A DNA stretch of 64,000 nucleotides from Candidatus Gastranaerophilales bacterium (GCA_017415185.1 JAFQHZ010000006.1:97318-161317); one strand, 5' to 3'; shown: positions 25,000 through 34,520, counted from the stretch's first letter. Notes: generated by a model from the sequence alone, not told the origin. Numbers and translations are program-made.

Positions 25000-27246
25000 A
25001 TGCAGAAGATTTCAAACGATATAAACACACAATCGCAAGCTCAGTCGCATAGCGTTGTGTCTGATGCCATTAAAGCCAGTGAAAACCATATTAATATAAT
25101 TAACTTCTCAAGACGTAATTTAAGCAATGTTATCATTGTTAAAAAAGATGGAACAAAAGAAAAATACAATATTGAAAAAGTAGTTGAAGCTATTAAAAAA
25201 TCTGCAACAAGAATGCTTGTTGAATTTTCAGACAAACAAATTAAAGACATTTGCGCATTTGTAAATAAATCTGTTTCCGATATGAACAAAGACGAAGTTG
25301 CAATCGCTCAAATGCACAATATTGTTGAATCTGCCCTACAAGCGCTAAGCCCTGAAGTTGCTGAAAGTTATAGAAATTATAGAAACTATAAAACCGATTT
25401 TGTTCACATGCTTGATAAAGTTTATCAAGAATCACAAAGAATCATGTATATTGGCGACAAAGAAAACGCTAACGCTGATTCAACATTAGTTTCAACAAAA
25501 CGTTCATTAATTTTCAACGAATTAAACAAAGAATTATATAAAAAATTCTTTTTAACTGTTGAAGACAAACAAGCCATCAAAGAAGGATATATCTATATTC
25601 ATGATATGTCAGCAAGAAGAGACACAATGAATTGCTGCTTGTTTGACGTTGCAACCGTTTTAAAAGGCGGTTTCGAAATGGGCAACATTTGGTATAACGA
25701 ACCAAAAAGCCTAGACGTTGCTTTTGATGTTATTGGCGACATCGTTATGGCAGCGGCAAGCCAACAATACGGCGGCTTTACAGTTCCTGAAGTAGACAAA
25801 ATTCTTGCTCCATACGCTCAAAAAACTTTTGAAAGACAATATGACAGATATATTTGCATGGGTCTTTCTTTTGAAAAAGCTAGAGAAGAAGCAATGAAAG
25901 ATGTTCAATCTGATTATGAACAAGGCTTCCAAGGTTGGGAATATAAATTCAACACAGTTGCTTCAAGCCGTGGAGATTATCCATTCATCACAGTAACCAC
26001 TGGTCTTGGCACTGATGAATTTGAAAAAATGGCTTCAATGGCTTGCTTAAAAACTCGTTCTGGCGGACAAGGCAAAAAAGAATGTAAAAAACCAGTATTA
26101 TTCCCAAAAATTGTATTCTTATACGATGAAGAAATCCATGGCGAAGGCAAAATTTCTTATGATTTATTCCAAGCAGGCGTTGAATGTTCTAAAAAAACAA
26201 TGTATCCCGATTGGTTAAGTTTATCTGGAGAAGGCTACGTTGCTTCAATGTATAAAAAATATAAACGTGTAATTTCTCCAATGGGATGTCGTGCATTCTT
26301 GTCTCCTTGGTTTGAAAAAGGCGGCGCTGAGCCTGCTGATAGCGAAGATAAGCCAATCTTTGTTGGTCGTTTCAACATTGGCGCAATAAGCTTACACTTG
26401 CCAATGATTTATGCTAAAGCTAAACAAGAATCTAAAGATTTCTATGAAGTTTTAGATTACTATATGAATTTAATCAGAAAAATCCATATAAGAACTTATG
26501 AATATCTTGGAGAAATGAGAGCGTCAGTTAATCCTCTTGCATATTGCGAAGGCGGTTTCTATGGCGGACATTTAAATCATAATGACAAAATTAAACCATT
26601 ATTAAAATCGGCAACTGCTTCCTTTGGAATTACTGCTCTTAATGAACTTCAAGAACTTCACAATGGCAAATCATTGGTTGAAGACGGCGAATTTGCTCTT
26701 GAAGTAATGAGATATATCAATAAAAAAGTTGATGAATTCAAAAAAGAAGACGGCCATTTATATGCACTATACGGCACACCTGCTGAAAACTTATGCGGTC
26801 TTCAAGTAAAACAATTTAGAAAAAAATACGGCATAATTGGAGATGTTTCAGACAAACCTTATGTTTCTAATTCATTCCACTGCCATGTATCAGAACAAAT
26901 CAGCCCAATCGAAAAACAAGATATCGAAGGAAGATTCTGGGATTTGATGAATGGCGGCAAAATCCAATATGTTAAATATCCAATTTCATACAACACAAAA
27001 GCTGTTGAAACATTAATCAAACGTGCTATGAAAAAAGGATTCTATGAAGGGGTTAATCTTTCTTTATCATATTGTGATGATTGCGGACATCAAGAATTAA
27101 ATATGGATGTTTGCCCAAAATGTGGCTCTAAAAACTTAACCAAAATCGACAGAATGAATGGCTATTTGGCTTATTCAAGAGTTAAAGGCGATTCTCGTTT
27201 GGCAGACCACAAAATGGAAGAAATTAAAGACAGAGTTTCTATGTAA
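25000..27246 (+). CDS. nrdD: Anaerobic ribonucleoside-triphosphate reductase
   Basis: I start at ATG 25000 because AGGAGG lies six bases before it; an in-frame ATG at 24946 has only a weak site. The protein is 748 residues. An ATP-cone regulatory domain (about 40-130) precedes the catalytic barrel. The C-terminal zinc site CDDC...CPKC and the glycyl-radical segment RMNGYLA are visible. It reduces ribonucleotides without oxygen and is activated by NrdG, encoded 32 kb away (59178). Implies an anaerobic or facultative life. Confidence 0.96.
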   Translation: MQKISNDINTQSQAQSHSVVSDAIKASENHINIINFSRRNLSNVIIVKKDGTKEKYNIEKVVEAIKKSATRMLVEFSDKQIKDICAFVNKSVSDMNKDEVAIAQMHNIVESALQALSPEVAESYRNYRNYKTDFVHMLDKVYQESQRIMYIGDKENANADSTLVSTKRSLIFNELNKELYKKFFLTVEDKQAIKEGYIYIHDMSARRDTMNCCLFDVATVLKGGFEMGNIWYNEPKSLDVAFDVIGDIVMAAASQQYGGFTVPEVDKILAPYAQKTFERQYDRYICMGLSFEKAREEAMKDVQSDYEQGFQGWEYKFNTVASSRGDYPFITVTTGLGTDEFEKMASMACLKTRSGGQGKKECKKPVLFPKIVFLYDEEIHGEGKISYDLFQAGVECSKKTMYPDWLSLSGEGYVASMYKKYKRVISPMGCRAFLSPWFEKGGAEPADSEDKPIFVGRFNIGAISLHLPMIYAKAKQESKDFYEVLDYYMNLIRKIHIRTYEYLGEMRASVNPLAYCEGGFYGGHLNHNDKIKPLLKSATASFGITALNELQELHNGKSLVEDGEFALEVMRYINKKVDEFKKEDGHLYALYGTPAENLCGLQVKQFRKKYGIIGDVSDKPYVSNSFHCHVSEQISPIEKQDIEGRFWDLMNGGKIQYVKYPISYNTKAVETLIKRAMKKGFYEGVNLSLSYCDDCGHQELNMDVCPKCGSKNLTKIDRMNGYLAYSRVKGDSRLADHKMEEIKDRVSM

Positions 27247-27277
27247 AAGGCGAAAGCCGAAGTGGAAACGTTAAGAA

Positions 27278-27307
27278 AATGCCATTGCGTTGAGCGATGG
27301 CATTTTT
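27278..27307 (+). terminator. First terminator after nrdD
   Basis: AAATGCCAT pairs with ATGGCATTT, followed by TTT. Confidence 0.7.
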
Positions 27308-27325
27308 AGTTGTAACTATCGATGA

Positions 27326-27353
27326 GCGACGTGGGACGAAGTCCCTCAGGAGC
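27326..27353 (+). repeat. 28-base intergenic repeat, copy B
   Basis: Same core as 17167-17194 with a single A-to-G change between GGGAC and GTCCC. Confidence 0.85.
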
Positions 27354-27381
27354 AAAAGGCGCAAGCCAGAGTGAAAATATT

Positions 27382-27410
27382 AAAAAACCTCTCTTATGAG
27401 AGGTTTTTTA
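27382..27410. terminator. Bidirectional terminator containing the bioD stop
   Basis: AACCTCTC pairs with GAGAGGTT around TTAT, with A- and T-runs. On the minus strand it encodes the last codons and stop of bioD. Confidence 0.85.
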
Positions 27411-28059
27411 ATATAGAATCAAATTCTTTAATAATATCTTCTTTAATCAAATTTTCCATCTTAGGAATAACTCCCAAAATTTCAATATCGCAAAACATTT
27501 TCAGCTCTTTAATAAAATTTTCTTGCGACAAAGTTTTTTCCTTTGGCATTGAATTAATAATTATTCCTTTAATTTTAATTCCTTTTTGTTTTGCGCAATC
27601 TATTGTCATTAAAGTATGATTAATTCGACCCAAATCAGGGGTTGTAACAATTATTATTTCTTGACTTAAATCTTTTATAATATCCGCAAATAATTTTCTT
27701 TTTATAGCAGGACAATATAATCCTCCAGCTCCTTCAATTACAACAAAATCATTTTGCGATTCAAAATCTTTTAAATCATTTTTTACTTTTTCAATATCAA
27801 CTTCAATATTATTTAAAACACTTGATAAATGAGGTGAGACATCCCCTTTAAGAAGATATGAATATTTGGTTTTAATAGAATTTGAATATTTTTTCAATTC
27901 TTCGATATCTGGCGCTATTGCGTTTTTTACTCCAGATTGAAAAGGTTTAAAATAGCCAACTTTTAAACCCATATTTTCAAAAGCCAAGCACAAACCTACG
28001 CTTACAAAGGTTTTTCCGATATCAGTATCTGTGCCTGTTATAAAAATTGATTTATTCAT
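27394..28059 (-). CDS. bioD: Dethiobiotin synthetase
   Basis: A 221-residue P-loop protein closing the ureido ring of dethiobiotin from DAPA, CO2 and ATP. FITGTDTDIGKTFVS is the P-loop and YFKPFQSGV the DAPA-binding segment; VIEGAGGLYCP is conserved. I start at ATG 28059 (MNKSIFITG); the TTG 5 codons above is unlikely. Divergent from bioB with a 30-base shared promoter region. Its last codons lie inside its own terminator. Confidence 0.93.
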   Translation of the reverse strand: MNKSIFITGTDTDIGKTFVSVGLCLAFENMGLKVGYFKPFQSGVKNAIAPDIEELKKYSNSIKTKYSYLLKGDVSPHLSSVLNNIEVDIEKVKNDLKDFESQNDFVVIEGAGGLYCPAIKRKLFADIIKDLSQEIIIVTTPDLGRINHTLMTIDCAKQKGIKIKGIIINSMPKEKTLSQENFIKELKMFCDIEILGVIPKMENLIKEDIIKEFDSILKNLS

Positions 28060-28089
28060 GATAAAATTATACAACGAGGAAAAAAGATT

Positions 28090-29007
28090 ATGAAAACGAA
28101 AGAAGAGTTACTAAAATTATACAATTTGCCACTTGATGAATTATTAAAAGAAGCAAAAAAATACACTTTTAAAGAATTTGAATTTTGTTCATTAATTTCT
28201 GCTCGTACTGGAAAATGTTCGCAAAATTGCAAATATTGCTCTCAATCGACTCATTATAACACTTCTATTACAACTCACCCTTTGGTTTGTGTTGAAGAAG
28301 TTATCAAAACAGCAAAAGAATCAAAAGAAAACGGAGCAATTAATTTTGCAATAGTAACCTCGGGAAAAACTCCAGACGAAGCAAAAGATTTTAATGAACT
28401 TTTAAAAATGATTCAAGAAATCAATAAGCTAGGATTAAAATCTTGCGCAAGTATTGGAATTTGTTCTCCTGAGCTTGCAAAACAGCTTAAAAACGCTGGA
28501 TTAAACAGGTTTCATCACAATATCAACACCTGCAAAAGCTATCATGGCGAAATTTGCACAACTCACACCTATGAAGATAGAATTGAAACTTGTAAAAATA
28601 TAAAAAATGCCGGAATTGAGCTTTGTTGTGGCGTTATTATCGGAATGGGAGAAACAATTGAACAAAGAATTGAAATGGCGCTTGAATTAGCACAAATCGC
28701 CCCTGATAGCATTCCTGTTAATATTTTGACTCCAATCAAAGGGACGCCGTTTGAAAATTATTTCGATAAAATTGATGAAGAAAACATTATAAGGACAATT
28801 GCGATTTTTAAAATAGCCAATCCAAATTCATCAGTTCGCCTTGCAGGAGGCAAAAAAGCAAGATTATCAGAAAAAAATATTCAACTATTAATCGACAATT
28901 GCATTGATAGCGCAATTGTTGGAAATTATTTAACCACAACAGGTTTTAGCCCTGATAACGATAAAGAAATGGTTAAAAAAGCTTCTAAAACATTAAAAAC
29001 CCTGTAA
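28090..29007 (+). CDS. bioB: Biotin synthase
   Basis: A 305-residue radical-SAM enzyme inserting sulfur into dethiobiotin. The cluster motif is CSQNCKYC (CxxxCxxC with GK before it); HHNINTC and the RLAGGKKARL region near the C-terminus match BioB (conserved Arg for the second cluster). The length is at the short end for the family. GAGGAAAAAAG precedes the ATG. Only bioB and bioD are present; earlier biotin genes are not in this window. Confidence 0.95.
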   Translation: MKTKEELLKLYNLPLDELLKEAKKYTFKEFEFCSLISARTGKCSQNCKYCSQSTHYNTSITTHPLVCVEEVIKTAKESKENGAINFAIVTSGKTPDEAKDFNELLKMIQEINKLGLKSCASIGICSPELAKQLKNAGLNRFHHNINTCKSYHGEICTTHTYEDRIETCKNIKNAGIELCCGVIIGMGETIEQRIEMALELAQIAPDSIPVNILTPIKGTPFENYFDKIDEENIIRTIAIFKIANPNSSVRLAGGKKARLSEKNIQLLIDNCIDSAIVGNYLTTTGFSPDNDKEMVKKASKTLKTL

Positions 29008-29021
29008 AATACAGGGTTTTT
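28995..29021 (+). terminator. bioB terminator containing its stop codon
   Basis: AAACCCTGTA/TACAGGGTTT stem whose left arm and loop hold the end of bioB; followed by TTTTT. Confidence 0.8.
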
Positions 29022-29038
29022 AATTATTTATTTAATTT

Positions 29039-31951
29039 TTATGCTTGAGGTTCTTCGCCTTCTTCTGGAGCAGGGTCAGCCGCAGGTGCTGGAGGTTCTG
29101 GAGCTTCAATTGGTTCTTCTAAACCCATTCTTTTCATAATTTCTTTTGCAAGCTCTTCGCCTGATTCGTTAATCATGAAGTTTGGATCTTCTTGTTGTAA
29201 TTGACAAAGCATTGCCAATGCTTCAACAACTCTATCGCCATATCCTGCGTTATTGAACACTTGATTAAATGATTCATAGATTTCTTGTTCACGTTCAGAA
29301 TCAAATCCAAGCTCTTGGTGAACATATTCCATATCAACATCATAGCTTGCTTCTTTAAGAAGTTGTACGATATTTTCAGGAGTTTCGCCATCAAGCAGAT
29401 ATTTTTCAATGATTTCAACTGTTGTTGGAACGCCTGCTTCAGTTGTTAGAGCCAATGTTCTCCAAATATCTTTGTTCATTTGTTCTTGATCAGCAATTTT
29501 TTGTTCAAGTTGCAATTGTTCTTTGTATTTATTAACAACAGATCTTGCATTGCCGCCATGAAGAACATATAGACCTTTTAATTGAGTTTCGTCAACTGGC
29601 AAGCCTTCGCTCAATACAATGTCCATTACTTCGCTTCTAATAGCACCCCAAGAAGCTTCGCCTTTTTGTGCTAAGGCTTCATTGTTTGCTTTTTGAGCTC
29701 CAAGAGTATGAATATCTTGAATATTTCTTAATGTTCTATCATATAGTGCATTTGCTTGTTCTGCAATTTTACCTGCATTTTTAAGGATTTCAAGATTATC
29801 AAATGTTGCAGCATATTTTGCATCAAACTGGTCATATTCGCCATAGTCTTTATCCATAACGGCTTGAACATCAGCGTCTGCCATACCCAATCTGAAGCCT
29901 TTGCCATATACATCACCATAAACAGTGTTCATATATGCATCAGTTTCGTCTTGACGTTTTGCAGTTACTTCGCTACCGTCTTCCATTGTGAATGTAAATT
30001 GGTCGCTGAATAATTCTGCACCATTTGCGTCATATTTACCTGTTGATTGACCAACTTGCTCTTCGAGTCCGTTTAGGTTGATTGAAGTAATGCCTAAATC
30101 AGCTGCATTTGTTAAAGTGTAATTAACTTGAGTAGTTGATTCTCTTTCGAAGCCCTTATCAGACGCTTTTTTATCAGGAGTGTATTCATTGTTATCAGTT
30201 GCAGTTTGAGCATCATCAACAAATTGAGTACCTAACAAGCGAACGTTTTTAAGTTCATCGCCTTCTAAAATGCCATTTCCGTCAGCATCCAATGATTTTA
30301 AATCATCCAGCCAGCTTGTTGAAGCATCACCACCAACAAATTCAGATCCGTCAGTAAATGCGCCATCGCCGTTTCTATCGATAATGAATGAATATACATT
30401 GTTATCGCCGCCAATACTAAATGAAATAGGGTCAGTTCTTGATGGAGAAGGAACTGGATCTGGAGATTCAGTTGGAGTTTCCGATGGATCATATTGAGAT
30501 GCATCTGCGCCAGTTGCAGGGAATACACCCCAAATATCTCGTATCATTCCAGCCATGCCTTGATACATTTTAGCAGTAGCATCGTCGCCGCCATATTCTA
30601 TGAAATAGTTTGGCTTATTACCTTGCTTTTTAACATCATAAACTACGCCACTATCTTTAAAGATACCGTATTCTGGATCAAACAAAGCAAACATAGCTTC
30701 TTTGAAGGTAAAACCAGCTTCTTTCATACTTGCGAAAATTGTTTCATAATTTTCAGACAATGATTTAATTTGTTTATTTGAAGAAATAGTATTACCTTTA
30801 TCTGGATCCCAAGTATTTTCAGCACCCTTGAATGATATACCAAATTCTTTAATGCCTTTAACTAATTTACTAAATACTCCTTGAGCTTGAGCGCCATGAC
30901 CATAAGGAATATTTAAACTACCATCAGCGTTCTTATTAATATTAGCATTGCCAAAATGTTGAACAATAAAATCTTGCGCTTGAGCAACAGATAAACCAGC
31001 ACCAGCTAAATCAGCCATCAAGCCCTTATCTAATGCTTTTCCGAGATTTTGAATTGCTTTATTGTCATAAGTGTAACTATCTGCGCCTGTTCTTGGAGCG
31101 CCCAATAAATCTTTGTATTCGTTTAATACAGTAGTAATGTTTCCAGGCGTTGGAGCTTGTGAGCCTTCTTTGTAACTTGTATTTCGTCCTGCTTCAACGT
31201 TAATTGCAGGATTTTCTGAAAATTGGCTAATTACAGCAATTTTTTCAGGTGAATACGTTGGAACATTTGTGTCAAAGTCGCTATTTGTGTATGTTGTAGA
31301 ATTTGCACCAATTCTAGTAATTGTAGCATTGATTAAATCGTAAGTAGATTTTGTTGCGCCATATTGAGCTTGTAATAGATTTCTTTGAGAAATCCATTTA
31401 TCAGCGCTTCTAACAAGATTTGCAACTTGAGCTTCTTTTGATTTTAAATTGTCAAGAATATCTTCCATTGCAGCTTTATCACGGTTTAATTCAAAATTGT
31501 TTTCCATTAAACCGTACATTCTGCCAGCAAATTCATCAGGCTCAATAACACCTTTTGCAAGCTCATTTAAAAGATATTCGGTAATATCTCTAACCACTCT
31601 TTTTTGAGTGTCTTGCATTTCGATAGATTTCTTTTCTGATTGAACAACTAAATCAGTAATTTCAGCAGCATGTCTATCAATTTCTTCTTGATTTTTAGAC
31701 ATTTCTTCTTCTAAAACTGCCATTTTTGCTTCTAAGCGTTCAACTTTTTCTTGAAGAGTTTCTGCCCTTGCCATAAGAGCTGCTCTTTCATTTTCGGTTA
31801 AGTTATTATCAGCAACTACGGTGAAAACACCTTTAATTTGAGCTTGTTGATCAGCTCTTTTTGCACCATAAAGCTCCTGCATCCAACTGTCTTGCATAAC
31901 AGTTGCTTGCAACTTTTTCCATAATTCGTTGTTTTCAACGCCGTTTCCCAT
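29039..31951 (-). CDS. Large coiled-coil protein with EF-hand-like loops
   Basis: I start at ATG 31951 (MGNGVENNELWKKLQ), AAGGAG ten bases above, giving 970 residues. Without a signal peptide. An N-terminal coiled coil (about 45-130) is followed by helical regions. Around 515-560 lie two calcium-binding-type loops: DRNGDGAFTDGSEF and the canonical 12-residue LDADGNGILEGDEL. The end is Pro/Glu/Ala-rich. Ala/Gln/Asp-rich composition with Asn/Thr tracts suggests a structural or surface-associated protein. No family recognised. It has its own unit. Confidence 0.7.
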   Translation of the reverse strand: MGNGVENNELWKKLQATVMQDSWMQELYGAKRADQQAQIKGVFTVVADNNLTENERAALMARAETLQEKVERLEAKMAVLEEEMSKNQEEIDRHAAEITDLVVQSEKKSIEMQDTQKRVVRDITEYLLNELAKGVIEPDEFAGRMYGLMENNFELNRDKAAMEDILDNLKSKEAQVANLVRSADKWISQRNLLQAQYGATKSTYDLINATITRIGANSTTYTNSDFDTNVPTYSPEKIAVISQFSENPAINVEAGRNTSYKEGSQAPTPGNITTVLNEYKDLLGAPRTGADSYTYDNKAIQNLGKALDKGLMADLAGAGLSVAQAQDFIVQHFGNANINKNADGSLNIPYGHGAQAQGVFSKLVKGIKEFGISFKGAENTWDPDKGNTISSNKQIKSLSENYETIFASMKEAGFTFKEAMFALFDPEYGIFKDSGVVYDVKKQGNKPNYFIEYGGDDATAKMYQGMAGMIRDIWGVFPATGADASQYDPSETPTESPDPVPSPSRTDPISFSIGGDNNVYSFIIDRNGDGAFTDGSEFVGGDASTSWLDDLKSLDADGNGILEGDELKNVRLLGTQFVDDAQTATDNNEYTPDKKASDKGFERESTTQVNYTLTNAADLGITSINLNGLEEQVGQSTGKYDANGAELFSDQFTFTMEDGSEVTAKRQDETDAYMNTVYGDVYGKGFRLGMADADVQAVMDKDYGEYDQFDAKYAATFDNLEILKNAGKIAEQANALYDRTLRNIQDIHTLGAQKANNEALAQKGEASWGAIRSEVMDIVLSEGLPVDETQLKGLYVLHGGNARSVVNKYKEQLQLEQKIADQEQMNKDIWRTLALTTEAGVPTTVEIIEKYLLDGETPENIVQLLKEASYDVDMEYVHQELGFDSEREQEIYESFNQVFNNAGYGDRVVEALAMLCQLQQEDPNFMINESGEELAKEIMKRMGLEEPIEAPEPPAPAADPAPEEGEEPQA

Positions 31952-32124
31952 ATTCCATTGTCTCCTTAAAAATAGATTCTTATACAATTAGTGTTTCGAC
32001 CATGTCGCTTTAAAACTTTATAGTTTCAAAAAATTTATTTACATTTGTTTACAAAAACATATTTTTAACTTTGCGTTTTTATGCTATCTTAACTATGCAT
32101 TAACAATATTGCCGAAGGATTAAA

Positions 32125-32919
32125 ATGATAATTACACCAATTAGCAAATTATTTGCAAAAACTGCAAAATTTTCAGATATTAAATTCAACAAAGGAATTG
32201 CAACTCGTTTTGGGTTAAAATTCAACGGGACAATTGAAGACATTTTAAAAAACGGAGATAGAGTGACCTTAACAATAGAAAAAGGAAGAATCACTCAAAG
32301 CGCAAGAAGCGGAAAAGCAAATTTTAAAAAATTATTTTTTGGCGCAAACGATAAACTGCATGATTTAGTTTATAAATATGACGAAAATGGCAATTTAATT
32401 TCAAGAATGAGAAAAATTCCAAACGGTTTTGAATTTTTAAATTCAGAAAATAAACTTATAAAAACAACAATTCAAAACCCCGATAAAAGTGCTATGGTAA
32501 TAAAACATCCCCAAGACAAAAGCGATTTAACTTCAATAGTTACTTTTAGGGAAGGTAAACCGCACCAAATCATTTCAAAAAGTAAATATCAAGGGCAAGA
32601 AATTCTTGCAGATTTTGAACAAGGAAAACTAAACGTTAAAAAAGGCAAATATGGCGCCGAAATGCAAGGCGACACTTTACAAATTAAGGATAAAAACCAC
32701 GAATATTTATATCATTTAAGCAAAAGAACATTAAGTGTGGATGATGGTACTGAACAACTAATCGCCCAACATTCAAGCCACGCTTACGATTCAACTTCAG
32801 GATACGCAAAGTTAAGACAGCATTGCATTGATTTTGTTCCTGAAAATATGGGTAAAAGATTTTATCAAGAAGTGATTTTGCCTATTTTAAATCAAAATAG
32901 CGAAAATAAAGTATCATAA
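32125..32919 (+). CDS. Unknown 264-residue protein
   Basis: No signal peptide or membrane segment. The N-terminus includes DIKFNKG (18-24), possibly the same motif class as ISFKAG. The middle (about 40-205) is beta-rich with regular 'G..............Y.Y.ENGNL' and 'F..GK...I..K' spacing, like YD/MORN-type hairpins in the 17317 protein. AAGGA precedes the ATG. Its last 28 bases overlap the end of the convergent gspF-like gene. Confidence 0.6.
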   Translation: MIITPISKLFAKTAKFSDIKFNKGIATRFGLKFNGTIEDILKNGDRVTLTIEKGRITQSARSGKANFKKLFFGANDKLHDLVYKYDENGNLISRMRKIPNGFEFLNSENKLIKTTIQNPDKSAMVIKHPQDKSDLTSIVTFREGKPHQIISKSKYQGQEILADFEQGKLNVKKGKYGAEMQGDTLQIKDKNHEYLYHLSKRTLSVDDGTEQLIAQHSSHAYDSTSGYAKLRQHCIDFVPENMGKRFYQEVILPILNQNSENKVS

Positions 32920-34073
32920 TATTTTGAAATCATTTTCACAGCTAAAACCAAAATAAATATTGCGCCAATACCGAGCATTAAAGGCTCAACCAATTTCAAA
33001 AGCGCATCGATTCTTGCCATGTAATCTTTTTTATAATTAAGCGAAATTTCTTCAAAAGCTTTTGCTAATTCACCAGACTTTTCGCCTGTTGTTATTTGAG
33101 AAATTGAATATTCATCAAAAACATCGGCAACATTGAACGCTGTTGTAATTTCGCAACCTTGTTGCAACATTTGGTGTACTTTTTCAATTCTTTTTTTAAT
33201 ATGTTCATTTTTTATTAAATTACAAGAAAGCTCAAGCGATTGAACAGGAGAAACCCCTGCGTCATACGCCAAAGAAAAAGTTAGGAAAAAGTTTGAAATT
33301 TGATATTTTTTCAAAATTGTTTCTATAAAATTTAATTTAAAAATTTTAGATATGAAGCCATTTTGTATATTTCTGCTTGTTTTAATTTTCCATACAATTA
33401 AGCCTACAATTGCAAATGTAATTGCTATTTTCACTAAAGCCGGAACAAGAACTGTTTTAATATTAACATCTTGCCCTTCTATTGTTGCATTAAAAATTGG
33501 AAACACAAAAAAAGCAAACACTGAACAAGCAAAAAGCAAAAGAACAAAAATTATACAAGGATAGGTTGCTTTTGAAGTTAAAGTTGAAATCAATTCTTCT
33601 TGTTCGGATACTAATTTTGAAATTTTTTCTAATGTGTTTTCCAATTTCCCTGTTTTTTCGCCTGCAACAATAAGCGCTGCTTCAGTTTTTCCAAGATAGT
33701 TTGAATAATACGAAAAAACATCTTCAAAAGAAGTATCTTTTTGTAATTTTTGGACAATATTAAAACAAAGGGTTTTTATATTATTCGTCGAAGCAGTAGC
33801 CATTATATTATTAAAAATTTCATAAAAAGCTATTGAAGACTTATATTGCCTATTAAAAGAAGAATAAAAATCCTTTTTTTCCTTCAAATCTAAAGGTTTA
33901 ATTTCTTGTTTTAAGGTTGTTTTGCTTGAAGCAATTTTAACTTGCTCTTTTAGTTCGAGAACAATATAGCCTTTTGATTCAAGCTTATCTGACGCATGTT
34001 TTGCGCTATTTGCGTCGATATAACCTTCTTTAATTCCACCATCCAATTTACATCTGAAGAAAAATGTTGTCAT
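32892..34073 (-). CDS. Type II secretion / type IV pilus inner-membrane protein (GspF/PilC)
   Basis: A 393-residue protein with two T2SSF domains (about 70-200 and 270-385), each with characteristic helices, and three membrane segments (about 170-192, 205-228, 360-383). The AYDAGVSPVQSLELSCNLI and ITTGEKSGELAKAFEEI segments are typical of the family. GspF/PilC links the ATPases to the pseudopilus. It may act with the pilin-like protein at 50181. It shares an operon with the zinc-ribbon gene. Confidence 0.88.
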   Translation of the reverse strand: MTTFFFRCKLDGGIKEGYIDANSAKHASDKLESKGYIVLELKEQVKIASSKTTLKQEIKPLDLKEKKDFYSSFNRQYKSSIAFYEIFNNIMATASTNNIKTLCFNIVQKLQKDTSFEDVFSYYSNYLGKTEAALIVAGEKTGKLENTLEKISKLVSEQEELISTLTSKATYPCIIFVLLLFACSVFAFFVFPIFNATIEGQDVNIKTVLVPALVKIAITFAIVGLIVWKIKTSRNIQNGFISKIFKLNFIETILKKYQISNFFLTFSLAYDAGVSPVQSLELSCNLIKNEHIKKRIEKVHQMLQQGCEITTAFNVADVFDEYSISQITTGEKSGELAKAFEEISLNYKKDYMARIDALLKLVEPLMLGIGAIFILVLAVKMISKYYDTLFSLF

Positions 34074-34076
34074 TTT

Positions 34077-34520
34077 TTATTTTGTTTCCGTTTTTTGTTG
34101 TAACATTCTTAAGAGATTTTCAGTAAAATCAGCGCTTCTGTCGTTTTCTGTGAGATATTCTGCTCTGATTTTTTGCAATTCGCCATTGTCTAAAAATTTT
34201 GCTCCACAAGCATAACATTCATCAATTTGGATTTCGTGGTTTATGCTAGAATAATTTTTCACCATAACAGCACAACATGAAGGACACATACGAGCAACGC
34301 TTTCGTCAACTTTTGCAAAAGTTTTATTTTCAATCAATGCTAGAATTTCATCGATTTCTTCGTGTTGTTCGTCTATTCGCTTAAATTCTCTATTGTCTAA
34401 AAAAATCCCTCCGCAACCATCGATGCAAATATCAATATTTATATTTTTAGAAGGAAGAAATACTTTCTTCATTTTTTTGTTACAAGCAGGACAAATTATA
34501 ATTTCTAAACTATCAGCCAT
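34077..34520 (-). CDS. TFIIB-type zinc-ribbon protein
   Basis: A 147-residue protein from ATG 34520 (MADSLEIIICPAC), GAGGTG before it. It has two zinc-ribbon units: CPACNKKMKK...DICIDGCGGIFLDNREF and CPSCCAVMV...DECYACGAKFLDNGEL, both ending in the FLD(N)xxE motif typical of zf-TFIIB family. These are small cytosolic proteins of unknown role. The stop lies 3 bases before gspF-like start. Confidence 0.85.
   Translation of the reverse strand: MADSLEIIICPACNKKMKKVFLPSKNINIDICIDGCGGIFLDNREFKRIDEQHEEIDEILALIENKTFAKVDESVARMCPSCCAVMVKNYSSINHEIQIDECYACGAKFLDNGELQKIRAEYLTENDRSADFTENLLRMLQQKTETK

Larger units (their letters stand above)
27247..27410 (+). repeat. Modular intergenic element, copy B
   Basis: After nrdD: a block with GGCGAAAGCC then GAAGTG, terminator 1 (27278-27307), the 28-base repeat (27326-27353), a related block with GGCGCAAGCC then AGAGTG, terminator 2 (27382-27410). 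The two flanking blocks resemble each other, so the [block + terminator] unit looks duplicated around the repeat, as in copy A at 17086. Confidence 0.8.

Noticed and set aside
29756..30763. Plus-strand frames inside the coiled-coil gene
   Set aside because: Shadow frames; Cys/Ile/Phe-rich composition typical of antisense translation.
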